Source: Tahibacter aquaticus
GTDB lineage: Bacteria > Pseudomonadota > Gammaproteobacteria > Xanthomonadales > Rhodanobacteraceae
Direction of reading: 5' to 3'
Assembly (NCBI RefSeq): GCF_004363655.1
Contig: NZ_SNZH01000001.1
Coordinates: 520,451-584,450, forward strand
Length of the DNA stretch: 64,000 nt
Shown piece after piece: positions 43,012-52,011 of this stretch. How positions within the stretch are numbered: the first letter of the stretch is position 1; each line of letters begins with the position of its first letter. Under the pieces are notes generated by a model. The model was not told the origin of the DNA. It saw nothing but the letters and a program-made list of their open reading frames with translations, and did no database searches. A program made the position numbers and the translations under genes.

Positions 43012-43409
43012 ATGCGCGCCCTGATCCCGGCACATCTGCGGCGACTGCAGTTGTCCAGATTGCTGGGCCGATCAATTTCGTTTCGCGTATGATGTCCGAC
43101 CAGTTGCCGCTGTATTCAACGGTGATTGCGCTGGCTTTCCGCGCTGGCATCAGCAGCACCTTTCCGCTGGACCGACGCCTTGTGTTCGTGCGTGCGCCCA
43201 TTGCACGGGGCGAGCCGGAACGCAGGTTCGGCGCGGAAAACCGGTTGGCCCGGCCGCGGACCGCGGCTGTCGGCCGGTTGCTGGAATACGGCGTATTTCC
43301 GCAGAAGGGCACGCGTTGACAGTGCGAAACCGTGGCGCAAACCACCGGCGTTGCCGCACGCACCGTGAGCAGCTACCTCGGCTAAAAAATCTGTCATTCC
43401 GGTCAACCC
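43012..43409 (+). pseudogene. Decayed gtrA gene (copy 3)
   Basis: An ATG at 43012 opens MRALIPAHLRRLQ, a typical GtrA N-terminus. The frame then shifts (by two positions, near 43040-43060) to one reading INFVSRMMSDQLPLYSTV and STFPLDRRLVFVRA, which aligns with MNFASR...LPYALAI and STAFVLNRRFVFVDG of gtrA copy 2. Further on, the same frame has a TGA at 43317 where copy 2 has tryptophan, then ETVAQTTGVAARTVSSYLG, equivalent to EEVAHAIGIAAP...FFGHKYFSF, and a TAA in the last conserved motif. So there is at least one frameshift and two stops. It stands directly before a membrane transferase gene, as an intact gtrA would. Confidence 0.75.
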
Positions 43410-43410
43410 A

Positions 43411-45813
43411 ATGAATAGAACGCATTGGCCAACGCCTGCGCCGCGGTTGCGCGAAGAAGGCGGCTGGTTTGGCGCCTTAGTCGGCGCACTGATCTTCGTA
43501 GTCACACTGCGTCTGGGCATCAGCACTGCCGGCACCAACCTCGACGAATCGTGGTCGGCGGTCATCGCCTGGGCACACGTCCAGGGGGCCCAGTGGGGTA
43601 GCGACATCGTTTTCACCTACGGTCCGCTGGGCTGGCTCAACCCGTACGCGACCTACTATCCGACGATCTTCACCACGTTCTTCGTCAGCCAGATCGTGCT
43701 TACCCTCGGAATTGGCGTGACCTTCGGGCTGGCGGCCTCGCTGCTGCGCGGGTGGGGCACACGCCTGGTAATGCTCGTGGTGCTGCTGGTGCTCTCGCCG
43801 CGGTTGAACAGTGACGTCTTGCTGCTCGGCACGCTCATCCTGGCCGTCGCCGCCGTGGAGCGAGCAGCACTCGTCAGATCAGCCGCTTGGCGTGCGCTGC
43901 TGCTGAGCGTAGTCGCGGTGCTCTGCGCGACGCTGGGGCTGGTGAAGTTCACATTTTTCCCGCTCGCCACCGGGGTTTGGCTGGTCGGTACGCTGCTGCT
44001 CGCGCAGCACCGCCGCGCGCTGGCCGCGGTCGGCTGGCTGCTTGGCGTTCCGGCCGCGGCGCTGGCCCTGTGGCTGGCCAACGGACAGGCCGTCAGCGGC
44101 TTCCCCGCCTACCTTCTCACCTCGCTGGAAATGGCTTCGGCTTACAGCCAAGCCATGGGCGCGGGCGGCGCAGACCAGGAACAGGCCGTCTGCCTTGCGG
44201 CCAGTATCGGGATTGCAGCATTGCTACTGGCCTGGCTCGGCAGCGACCGCTCGGCGCGGCTACGTGCGCTGATGGTCGTCGGCTATCTCGCCGCCGCCCT
44301 GTTCATCGCCTGGCGCGCGTCGTTCACGCGGGCCGATCATGCCCATATCTTTCTGCCGCTGGTCGCACTGGCGCTGCTGGTGATGATGGGCTTCGTGCGC
44401 GATCTGCTGCCACAGCTGCGCTACGCGGCGACACTGAGCGTACTGCTGCTGAGCGGCGCCGCGGTCTTGCTGATCCCGCCCGGGGCAACGCTGCAGACCT
44501 ACCGCACGACTGCCGAGAACGTCGCGATAACCTGGAACCAGGTGCTCAATCCTGCAACCCTGCGCGCCAATCAGGACGCGGGCCGCGCCGGTGTACGCAG
44601 CGCACTGGACTTGCCGCGGGTCCGCGAGATCGTGGGCACGCAACGCGTAGATCTGCTCACGTCGTCGCAAGGCGTGGTTCTGGTCAACGAGCTGAACTAC
44701 GCGCCCCGGCCCGTATTCCAGAGCTACGCCGCGTATTCACCCCGCCTGCAGCGTCTCAACGAAGGTTATTTCCTCGGCAGCTCTGCACCCCCTTTCGTGC
44801 TGCTGAAAATAGAACCGATTGACGCGCGCTACCCCACCAGCGAGGACGGGCTGGCGCTGCTCGCGCTATGGCGCAACTACCGGTTGGTGGAGATCGAGCG
44901 GGGTTTCGTGCTGCTCAAGCGCGTGCGCGACGTGCGCGATCCGATTGCGCCGGCGGCAGTCAGCTATGTCGATGCGGCATTTGGCGAGTGGATCGATGTG
45001 CCGGCACACACATCGGCGATGCTGATGCACCTGGATCTCGGTCAGAGCCTGCGCGGCAAGCTGATGGCCGTGCTGCTGCGCGAGCCCCCGCTGCTGATGG
45101 AAGTTACGTTGGACACCACAGTGGTGCACCAATACCGGCTGGTACGTGCCGCGGCAAGCGGCGGCTTCCTGCTGTCGCCGTATCTGGTCAACGAGATTTC
45201 CTACGTTCAGTGGATGTACGGCGATCGCCAACCTGCGGTGCAGCGCGTCCGCTTCACTACCGCGGAGCCCGAGCAGCTAAGCCTGCTCGCACCGCGCCTG
45301 CGTGTGGGCTTCACACCGCAGGAGCTGCCGGTCGAACCCGCCGAACAGCTCGCGCCCGGCATCAAGGCAATTTTGTATCCCGGCCTGGATCTCGCGCCAA
45401 CCAAGCGCCACGGCATGATCCAACCCATCGTCGAGGACGGCCGGCCGGCGCTGTTCATGCACGCCTTGTCGACCATGGATTTCTCGCCGGCACCGGGCCG
45501 CTACCGGCTGACTACGCGCTACGGCATGCGTGGCGCGACACACGTGATAGCTGGCTGCGCAGAGGCGCAGGCCGACGGCATCCAGTTCCAGATCGATGTG
45601 GTCAATGGCGATGCAGCGACGCTGCAACTGCAGCGCAATCTCAACCCTTTCACCACCGCGCAGGACCGTGGTCTGCAGACCGCCACGCTGGATGCGGTAC
45701 AGATTGCCGCCGGTGACAGCCTGCGCGTCACGGTCGCACCCGGCGCCAACGGCAACCTCGCCTGCGACTGGGGCTATCTGGCCGAATTGCGCCTGCAGCC
45801 GCTGCCGCCCTGA
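43411..45813 (+). CDS. Large polytopic membrane protein with C-terminal beta domain, probable glycosyltransferase
   Basis: 800 residues. About ten to eleven membrane segments fill residues 20-365; the first outer loop has TNLDESWSAV and FTYGPLGWLNPY. Residues 370-800 form a soluble, probably periplasmic, part with two beta-rich stretches (about 520-620 and 660-795). Not clearly homologous to the other two large membrane proteins of the locus, but of the same general GT-C plan. The partner gtrA upstream is a pseudogene, so this protein may depend on another flippase or may have lost its role. It is the last gene of the plus arm and converges on the methyltransferase at 46008. The ribosome-binding site is weak. 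Confidence 0.6.
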   Translation: MNRTHWPTPAPRLREEGGWFGALVGALIFVVTLRLGISTAGTNLDESWSAVIAWAHVQGAQWGSDIVFTYGPLGWLNPYATYYPTIFTTFFVSQIVLTLGIGVTFGLAASLLRGWGTRLVMLVVLLVLSPRLNSDVLLLGTLILAVAAVERAALVRSAAWRALLLSVVAVLCATLGLVKFTFFPLATGVWLVGTLLLAQHRRALAAVGWLLGVPAAALALWLANGQAVSGFPAYLLTSLEMASAYSQAMGAGGADQEQAVCLAASIGIAALLLAWLGSDRSARLRALMVVGYLAAALFIAWRASFTRADHAHIFLPLVALALLVMMGFVRDLLPQLRYAATLSVLLLSGAAVLLIPPGATLQTYRTTAENVAITWNQVLNPATLRANQDAGRAGVRSALDLPRVREIVGTQRVDLLTSSQGVVLVNELNYAPRPVFQSYAAYSPRLQRLNEGYFLGSSAPPFVLLKIEPIDARYPTSEDGLALLALWRNYRLVEIERGFVLLKRVRDVRDPIAPAAVSYVDAAFGEWIDVPAHTSAMLMHLDLGQSLRGKLMAVLLREPPLLMEVTLDTTVVHQYRLVRAAASGGFLLSPYLVNEISYVQWMYGDRQPAVQRVRFTTAEPEQLSLLAPRLRVGFTPQELPVEPAEQLAPGIKAILYPGLDLAPTKRHGMIQPIVEDGRPALFMHALSTMDFSPAPGRYRLTTRYGMRGATHVIAGCAEAQADGIQFQIDVVNGDAATLQLQRNLNPFTTAQDRGLQTATLDAVQIAAGDSLRVTVAPGANGNLACDWGYLAELRLQPLPP

Positions 45814-45840
45814 GGTGCTTGCGGGGAAATCACGGCGGTA

Positions 45841-45861
45841 AATCCGGCACTGCACCGGATT
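45841..45861. terminator. Short hairpin between the convergent arms of the glycan locus
   Basis: AATCCGG-N7-CCGGATT lies 27 bases after the membrane-protein stop codon, in the 194-base gap where the two arms meet. The stem is short and there is no T-run, so a role as terminator is only suggested by position. Confidence 0.3.
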
Positions 45862-46007
45862 CGCCGGCTCGAACAACCCGGAGCGGGACTTGCGCCCGCC
45901 ATCGACGGCATTGCGCACGGGAAAGCCGGCACAGCGTCAGCAGCCATCCGGATCTGTCTTCCCCGGAAGGCTGAACCCGTTGCGCTGCCGCGCGTTGACC
46001 AGCCCGC

Positions 46008-46865
46008 TCAGGCGCAGGCTCGCAGCAGCAGCGGATACATCAGCCCGTATTCGGGCCGCGGATGGTTGTTGGTGGCGAAACCGCAAAACAAGTCGTAGTC
46101 CAGGCCGATCTGCGCACTCGCGAAGCCGGCTTCGCGCGCGTCGTCGAGCAGCTTCCAGCCGAAGTGATGCCAGGTCAGTATGCCTTCGGGGCGCAGACCG
46201 TCGCCGTGGTATTCGGGCGGCCCGAAGAATTCGATGCTGCCGTCGCCGCGCGGCCGCGCCAGCACGGCTTCTTCCTGTCGCGTCATGAAGAACGGCACGG
46301 TGCAGATCATCTGGCCGCGCGGCCGCAGCACGCGGCGCACTTCGCACAGTGCCGCGCGATAGTCGTAGACGTGCTCGAGCACGTCGCAATGGCCGATCAG
46401 GTCGAGGCTGGCGTCGGCATAGGACAGTTGCGTGATCGACTCGTGGCGCACCGGATGGCCGTGATAGGGATAGACCTGCCCCGACACGTGCGCTTCGCCG
46501 ATGTACTCCGATCCCAGCAGTTGCGGCAGCTGCCGCCGCAGCGCGACGAACAGCGGCGTCAGGTTTTCCAGCAGCGCAATCGCAGCCTGCGGCACTTCGT
46601 CGGCGCGCCGGCGCAACGCCGAGTAGATCAGCCGGTTGCGGTTGGACAGGCCGCAGCTACGGCAAGTCAGGCCTTCGCGCAGGTTTGGCCGGTTGCCGTA
46701 GAAACCGCCTACGCGAACCGCGAACGTGGACATCGCCGCGCAGGCCGTGCAGTAGCCGGGCACGGCCTCCTGCGTGCTGACGAAAGCCTCTCCGGCGCCG
46801 CGGCGCGCTTCGAGTACATCGATTTCGCGCAGGAACGTCTCGCGATCGTCAAACCAGGTCAGCAT
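46008..46865 (-). CDS. Class I SAM methyltransferase with N-terminal cysteine pairs
   Basis: 285 residues. Two CxxC pairs near the N-terminus (GYCTACAAM, LTCRSCGLSNRNR) probably bind zinc. The core follows, with YIGEAHVSG, SLDLIGHCDVLEHVYDY and VLRPRGQMICTVPFF, a Methyltransf_11-type fold. Motif I is poorly conserved. Sugar or glycan methylation is likely from context. The ATG at 46865, with TCTGGAG before it, is preferred to a long upstream frame that overlaps the next gene. It is the last gene of the minus-strand glycan arm, 34 bases after the GH99-like gene. Confidence 0.8.
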   Translation of the reverse strand: MLTWFDDRETFLREIDVLEARRGAGEAFVSTQEAVPGYCTACAAMSTFAVRVGGFYGNRPNLREGLTCRSCGLSNRNRLIYSALRRRADEVPQAAIALLENLTPLFVALRRQLPQLLGSEYIGEAHVSGQVYPYHGHPVRHESITQLSYADASLDLIGHCDVLEHVYDYRAALCEVRRVLRPRGQMICTVPFFMTRQEEAVLARPRGDGSIEFFGPPEYHGDGLRPEGILTWHHFGWKLLDDAREAGFASAQIGLDYDLFCGFATNNHPRPEYGLMYPLLLRACA

Positions 46866-46899
46866 GTGGGCTCCAGAAACGGAATAGACAGAGTCGCGC

Positions 46900-49113
46900 T
46901 CAACGCGAGGAGTCGGCGTAGGCGTAGTCCTGTTCCAGCGGTGCGGCGTTGACGCTGGTGTCTTCGGACGATGCCAGATACAGACCGGCCCGGCGCGCCG
47001 ACACCGAGAAGCAGCGTTCGATCGCATGCGCCATGGTGCCGTCGACCTGGCCGCGCTCGGCCTCGAATTCGGCTTCATCCAGGTGCAGGTCCAGCAGTGG
47101 CCGCAGCGCGGCTACGCGCATCCAGAACATGGAACCCGCGGCGAACACGTCATGGCCAGGATCGCATTCGGCCACGCCCATGAGCCTGCACAGGTAGTGC
47201 ACGCTTTCCTGGTTCGACCCCCAGTAGAAATTCATGGGCAGAATATGCCCTTCCGGCGCCACCATGCCCAGCGCTGGCGTCGCATTGAACGACTCGGCGA
47301 TGCGGCGCGCATTGCCAGCGGCGATCAGCTTGGTCAAGAGGTCGCGGCGCCAGATATCGCCGTCGGCGCGATGCAGCGAACGCTTGGTATGCAGCTTGAC
47401 GATGAGTTCCTCGCCCGCATCGGCCAGCTCGCTGGCCACGCGCAGGAACGGCAGCACGTCACGGCCGCGGTTTTCGAAAACGCGGCATTCGCCGTCGATG
47501 GCGGCGCCGTGCAGGCGTTCGCGCACTTCGGCCTCGCACTCGGGCACGGTGGTTACGATCAGGCGATACGGTGTGCTCCACTGCGCCAGCATCTGGAAGA
47601 TCTCGTCCAGCAGCTCCGGATAGTAGGCATGCACGATCGCGCAGACGCGGCCGTCGCGCCGGGCGCCGGCCGGGCCGCTGACCTGCTCGACCGCGCGGCG
47701 GGTCGCGTCCAGCCAGGCGTAGCCCAGGCGCACGTCCGGCTCCAGGTGCGCGCCTTCGGCCCATTCATTCCAGGCATTGATGAAGACCAGGCGCTGGTCG
47801 GGCGCGTCGAAGCGCGCGATGGTGTCGCGCATGGCATTGACCAGCCATTCCTGGTAGCCGCGCGGCGACGCGTTGACGAAGATGTTGCTGACGCCGGGCT
47901 TGCGTGCTTCGTTGTCCCAGCCCGGGTTGACGCCGCGGTAAAAGGTATAGGGCGGCTTTTCGTAGCGGCGGCTGCGCTCGGGGAAACAGCTCCAATCGTA
48001 TACATTGCCGGAAAAGCCCGGATTCAACTTGCGCACCTTGTCGGTGACCAGCGGCGGCGCAGTGTTGTTGGGCGGGAATTCCACCATCGCGTCGAAACCG
48101 ATCGCGGCCGGATCGATGCGGTCGAAGGCGCTGGTCAGTGCGATATGGATATCGCCCAGGCCGAGTTCGCGACAGCGTGCGCGCCAGCGCTGCGCCGTGG
48201 CGCGCGGGTCCGGCAGCAGGCTGGGGCGGTAGACCAGCAGCAGCGGCTTGCCGCCGACGCGCACGTAGCGCGGATCGCGCATGTAGCGCGCCACGTGCTC
48301 GATGAAGGCGATGTCGTCTTCGGGCGAATAGGCCTGGGCGATCAGCACGTCGCTTTCGTAGCCGTCCCAGCGCCGGGTCCAGTTCTCGTTTGCCCAGCAC
48401 AGGGCGAACGGCAGGTCGCAGCGGGGATTTTCCAGGTACTGCAGCAGTGGTGCTTCCAGCAGCCGCTTGCCGGCAAACCAGTAGAAATAGAAGCAGAAAC
48501 CGCCGACTCCGTAGAGCTTGGCCAGTTCGACCTGACGTTCCTGCACCTGCGTCACACGCAGGTCGTAGTAACCCAGCTCGCCGGGAAGATGCGGCTGGTA
48601 CTGACCTTCGACCTGCGGCAGGGCGCGGCCGACATTGGTCCATTCGGTAAAACCCTTGCCCCACCAGGCGTCGTTCTCGGCAATGGGGTGAAACTGCGGC
48701 AGATAGAACGCCAGCAGCTTCACCGCCGGCGTCGTTGCCAGCGGCGTCTTGCGCAGCGGTACATGGCCGATCGCACGCGTTGCCATGTGTACGCGGCGGC
48801 AGGCGCCGCTGCGCGGCAAGCCGACCTTCAGGACCTCCTTCGCCGGCCCCGAGCCCAACGCGACGTCAGCAGACGGTTCGCCGGCCATCGACTGCGCAAC
48901 GGCGTTCGGCGCCACCGAACCCGCAGGCAGCGGCACCAGGTCCAGCTCCACCAGCACCTGCTGCTCGGCCGTGCGCACGACCTGGCGCAGGGCCGGAAAA
49001 CGGTACGCCAGCCAATAGGTGTGGCGCAGCTTGGTCCGCTCACTGAGTGGAATGACGCGATAGACCAGCCTCATCCCCAGGACGAACTTGTCCCAATACC
49101 ACGCATTAGCCAT
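46900..49113 (-). CDS. GH99/WbsX-like domain fused to a RgpF-like rhamnan domain
   Basis: 737 residues. After an N-terminal region of about 125 residues, a GH99-like (WbsX) domain runs from LLAFYLPQFHPI through WWGKGFTEWTNV, CWANENWTRRWDG and FINAWNEWAEGAHLEPD (about 130-470). A RgpF-like domain follows (about 490-737: VCAIVHAYYPELLDEIFQML, ENRGRDVLPFL, IVKLHTKRS). Such fusions occur in O-antigen and rhamnan clusters and are usually described as glycan synthesis or processing proteins; the GH99 relatives include endo-mannosidases, but no activity can be fixed here. No signal peptide is seen, so it is probably cytoplasmic. The ATG at 49113 is used rather than a TTG two codons earlier. Confidence 0.83.
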   Translation of the reverse strand: MANAWYWDKFVLGMRLVYRVIPLSERTKLRHTYWLAYRFPALRQVVRTAEQQVLVELDLVPLPAGSVAPNAVAQSMAGEPSADVALGSGPAKEVLKVGLPRSGACRRVHMATRAIGHVPLRKTPLATTPAVKLLAFYLPQFHPIAENDAWWGKGFTEWTNVGRALPQVEGQYQPHLPGELGYYDLRVTQVQERQVELAKLYGVGGFCFYFYWFAGKRLLEAPLLQYLENPRCDLPFALCWANENWTRRWDGYESDVLIAQAYSPEDDIAFIEHVARYMRDPRYVRVGGKPLLLVYRPSLLPDPRATAQRWRARCRELGLGDIHIALTSAFDRIDPAAIGFDAMVEFPPNNTAPPLVTDKVRKLNPGFSGNVYDWSCFPERSRRYEKPPYTFYRGVNPGWDNEARKPGVSNIFVNASPRGYQEWLVNAMRDTIARFDAPDQRLVFINAWNEWAEGAHLEPDVRLGYAWLDATRRAVEQVSGPAGARRDGRVCAIVHAYYPELLDEIFQMLAQWSTPYRLIVTTVPECEAEVRERLHGAAIDGECRVFENRGRDVLPFLRVASELADAGEELIVKLHTKRSLHRADGDIWRRDLLTKLIAAGNARRIAESFNATPALGMVAPEGHILPMNFYWGSNQESVHYLCRLMGVAECDPGHDVFAAGSMFWMRVAALRPLLDLHLDEAEFEAERGQVDGTMAHAIERCFSVSARRAGLYLASSEDTSVNAAPLEQDYAYADSSR

Positions 49114-49214
49114 GTGCAACCCAACCCCCGGAATTCAAACCCGATCGCCTGGCCGCCCATCCGCTGAGGGCCAGCTCCCTCATGTCTTGCCGTCTTGCCG
49201 CATGCGCTCGCTTG

Positions 49215-50660
49215 TCATTTCCCCGATAACAGTCGGCGCAGACGCTGCGACCAGCGCATATTGTCCCGTTCAGCCGCTGCTGCCAGGCGCTGTTCCAGCC
49301 CAGCGAGCTGTACAGCAATGCGCTCGCTCGCCAGGGCCGAATCGTCCGCCTGCTGCCCCAACTGGACCAAACGCTCGTCGCTGCGCCGTGCGAACTCGCC
49401 CCACTGGGCATGGCTGCGCAGCGCAATATCGTCCATATGCCGGCGCAGGGTGTCGGCCTGTACCAGCACCTCGCCCAACAGCTGCTGCTGCGCGTGCGCC
49501 GCCGCCCTCAGCTCGGCACTGCCGCCCGCCTGGTCCAGCACCTGTTGGTGCAGCTCGGCCAAACCGGCCTGCATCGCCGCCACGGTGCCGGCGATGCGGG
49601 AGGACTCGCCCAGCGCCGATTCATTGCCGATACGCACCATCGCGCCGAGATCGGCCGAGGCCTGGCCAAGCTTGCCCATACCTTCCTGCAAGCCGGAGAT
49701 CATGCGGAATTGCAACCGCGTCAGCGGCTGAAGTGTACGGTCTTGGTCCTGCCATTCGGCAATGGCTGGAGCGCGTGCCTGCCGTTCCAGTACGTCGCGA
49801 ATCGCCAGCATGTCCAGCAGCGCGTCGACATAGGGCAGCAGGTCATGCTGGTACAAATCCCATATTTCACTCAACTCTCCCACGCCAGACCAAAATTCGG
49901 CGGCGTCGCTGCTGTCGCGTGCAAGCAGGTAGGCGCGTCCATTGAGCGATTTGCCCAACGCCGCGTCGTCGTCGGCGTGATGATGATTGCGCGCGCCGCG
50001 GTCAAGGAACTGTTCGATCTGCGCGGCACCAGACTGCAGCGCCGGCAGCTCGATATCCAGCTCGCGCGCAATGCGCTGCATGCAGCCACGCCAGTCATCC
50101 AGCAGCGACTGGTAGGTCACCGCGCACCGCACCCGGCCCGCGGATGCCTGTGCCGCCTCGAAGAAGTGGTTCAGCAGCAACAATTCGCTTTCCGCTTCGG
50201 ACATGCCATCACGACGCGCCAGCGATGCGCTGACCTCGCCGGGATGGCGCAGCACGAACAACAGCTTCACCTCGATGCCGACAGCATCAAGCGCCTTTTT
50301 CCACAGAGGAACAAAGCGACATGCTCGCGGATCCTTCACGGCCCACAACGGACTGTGCGCGAATTCGTCGCGGACCAGCGCAGCTATGCTTTCGGCCGCC
50401 GCCGCCGCGGCCGGCGACTCCAGCCAGTCCGACGGCATGCGCCGTGCGTCCGACCAGTTGCGTCCGAGCTGGGTCAAGGCGCGCTCGTGGATGTTCACGG
50501 CTTCCACATGCTCCCAGAAGCCGAGTTCATTATTGCCTTCGGCCGGCGGCATCAGCCTGCTGCCCAGGTCGACGCCGCACAGATTGAGCACGCGGGTCAG
50601 TGCCGAGGTACCGCTGCGGTGCATGCCCAGGATAAGTATGGCCGTCCGCTTTTCAGACAT
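49215..50660 (-). CDS. Sulfotransferase with long C-terminal helical (coiled-coil-like) tail
   Basis: 481 residues. The N-terminal domain (1-260) has the PAPS 5'-phosphosulfate loop ILGMHRSGTSALTRVL (9-24), KDPRACRF and a 3'-phosphate region LFVLRHPGEVSASLARR, as in bacterial sulfotransferases. Residues about 340-481 are almost entirely helical and rich in Ala, Gln, Leu and Glu with heptad-like spacing (LAELHQQVLDQAGG, LVQLGQQADDSALASER), ending in a basic amphipathic DNMRWSQRLRRLLSGK. The 8-base overlap with wzt suggests coupled synthesis. I infer that it sulfates the exported polysaccharide, perhaps as a chain end. The ATG at 50660 gives MSEKRTAIL; the longer frame would run deep into wzt. 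Confidence 0.82.
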   Translation of the reverse strand: MSEKRTAILILGMHRSGTSALTRVLNLCGVDLGSRLMPPAEGNNELGFWEHVEAVNIHERALTQLGRNWSDARRMPSDWLESPAAAAAAESIAALVRDEFAHSPLWAVKDPRACRFVPLWKKALDAVGIEVKLLFVLRHPGEVSASLARRDGMSEAESELLLLNHFFEAAQASAGRVRCAVTYQSLLDDWRGCMQRIARELDIELPALQSGAAQIEQFLDRGARNHHHADDDAALGKSLNGRAYLLARDSSDAAEFWSGVGELSEIWDLYQHDLLPYVDALLDMLAIRDVLERQARAPAIAEWQDQDRTLQPLTRLQFRMISGLQEGMGKLGQASADLGAMVRIGNESALGESSRIAGTVAAMQAGLAELHQQVLDQAGGSAELRAAAHAQQQLLGEVLVQADTLRRHMDDIALRSHAQWGEFARRSDERLVQLGQQADDSALASERIAVQLAGLEQRLAAAAERDNMRWSQRLRRLLSGK

Positions 50661-52011
50661 TCGCTGACTCCGTTTGCGGATCGAATGACACGCTGGCGCC
50701 AATGCAAAGATCGACCATTCCGGTAGAGAGCCGTTCCAGATCCGGCAACACGCGGAACATGATCGCGTCGATGCGCCGATCGAGGTATTGCTCGCTCTCG
50801 CCATGCAGCCCCAATACGCCGGCATTGGCGAAATAGGTGCCCGGCGCAAGCAGGCAGCGAAACTGGAAACGCACGGAAATGCTCTGGCCGGCCTCGACCA
50901 CGTCCAGCCCTTCGCCGGCCAGGGCGCTGGCGCCGCCGGCCAGGTCCAGTCCCGTCGTGGTGCGGAACATCATGCCGCAGCGCACGCCGGCCGCAGCCGT
51001 ATCGAAATGCACGCGATAGACGTAGACGTAGTCGCTGCCGCCGCGCAGCATGTTGACGCGCTGGCCGGCGCTGGTCTCGATATGCGGATCGTCGATGCAC
51101 GCACCGAGCGAGGGATAGCTGAGGATGCTCTGCGACACCAGCGACGGATCGAAATACGAGCCGTCGCTCGCTTCGTCGTTGCCCGCCGCAGCGGCCCCGC
51201 TGCCGGCAGCGACCGGGCCGCTGTCGGCTTCGGCGCGAATGCGCGCCCGCACCTCGTCCAGCTTGGACGCGGGCGCAAACAGCAGCTTGTGGTAGCGCGA
51301 CACCACGTGCCGCGGCGTACCCAATGCCAGCATTTCGCCGCGGTCCAGAAGCACCGCGCGATTGCACAGTTCGATCACCATGCCGGCCGAATGCGACACG
51401 AACAGGATGGTCGCGCCGTCGTCGCGCAGGCGGTCCAGGCGCGCATGGCATTTGCGCTGGAACGCTTCGTCGCCGACGGCAAGGGCTTCGTCGACGATCA
51501 GAATATCGGGCTTCACGTTGATCGCGACGGCGAAGGCGAGGCGCACGTACATGCCGCTGGAATAGCTCTTGACCGGCTGCTCCATGAATTCGCCGATGTC
51601 GGCGAAGGCAGCGATGTCGGCGAAACTGGCGTCTATCTCGGCCCGTGTCAGGCCCAGCACCGTCGCATTGAGGTAGACATTCTCGCGGCCGCTGAATTCG
51701 GGATTGAAGCCGGCGCCGAGCTCCAGCAGCGCGGCAATACGGCCGTACACCTGTACCTTGCCAGCGCTCGGCGCCAGGGTGCCGCAGATGATCTGCAGCA
51801 GGGTCGACTTGCCCGAGCCGTTGCGCCCGACGATGCCGACGGTTTCGCCGCGGTAGACCTCGAAATCGATATTGCGCAAGGCATGGAATTCCCGGTGCCA
51901 GCTGCGGCCGGCATTCGGAAACAACTGCTGCAACAGGCGATGGTGCGGCTTCTCGTAGATGGCGAAGGCCTTGCTGACGCCATCGACCCGCAGGGCGAGT
52001 TCAGAGGACAT
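50653..52011 (-). CDS. wzt: O-polysaccharide ABC transporter ATP-binding protein with C-terminal glycan-binding domain
   Basis: 452 residues. ATPase domain (1-245): Walker A GRNGSGKST (62-70), signature SYSSGMYVRL, Walker B ILIVDEALAVGD, and the H-loop SHS. After an Ala/Gly-rich linker (about 255-285) comes a beta-sandwich domain (290-452) with YRVHFDTAAAGVRCGMMFRT, like the C-terminal domain of Wzt in E. coli O8/O9a and Raoultella O12, which recognises the modified non-reducing end of the finished polymer. This implies export of a capped O-polysaccharide of a defined structure. It overlaps wzm by 11 bases. Confidence 0.92.
   Translation of the reverse strand: MSSELALRVDGVSKAFAIYEKPHHRLLQQLFPNAGRSWHREFHALRNIDFEVYRGETVGIVGRNGSGKSTLLQIICGTLAPSAGKVQVYGRIAALLELGAGFNPEFSGRENVYLNATVLGLTRAEIDASFADIAAFADIGEFMEQPVKSYSSGMYVRLAFAVAINVKPDILIVDEALAVGDEAFQRKCHARLDRLRDDGATILFVSHSAGMVIELCNRAVLLDRGEMLALGTPRHVVSRYHKLLFAPASKLDEVRARIRAEADSGPVAAGSGAAAAGNDEASDGSYFDPSLVSQSILSYPSLGACIDDPHIETSAGQRVNMLRGGSDYVYVYRVHFDTAAAGVRCGMMFRTTTGLDLAGGASALAGEGLDVVEAGQSISVRFQFRCLLAPGTYFANAGVLGLHGESEQYLDRRIDAIMFRVLPDLERLSTGMVDLCIGASVSFDPQTESANV

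Noticed and set aside
42898-43410. A small intact gene of 76 codons at 43089-43319
   Set aside because: Its sequence is an internal piece of GtrA; the missing N- and C-terminal parts are readable on either side in a shifted frame and beyond a stop, so it is part of a pseudogene rather than a small gene.
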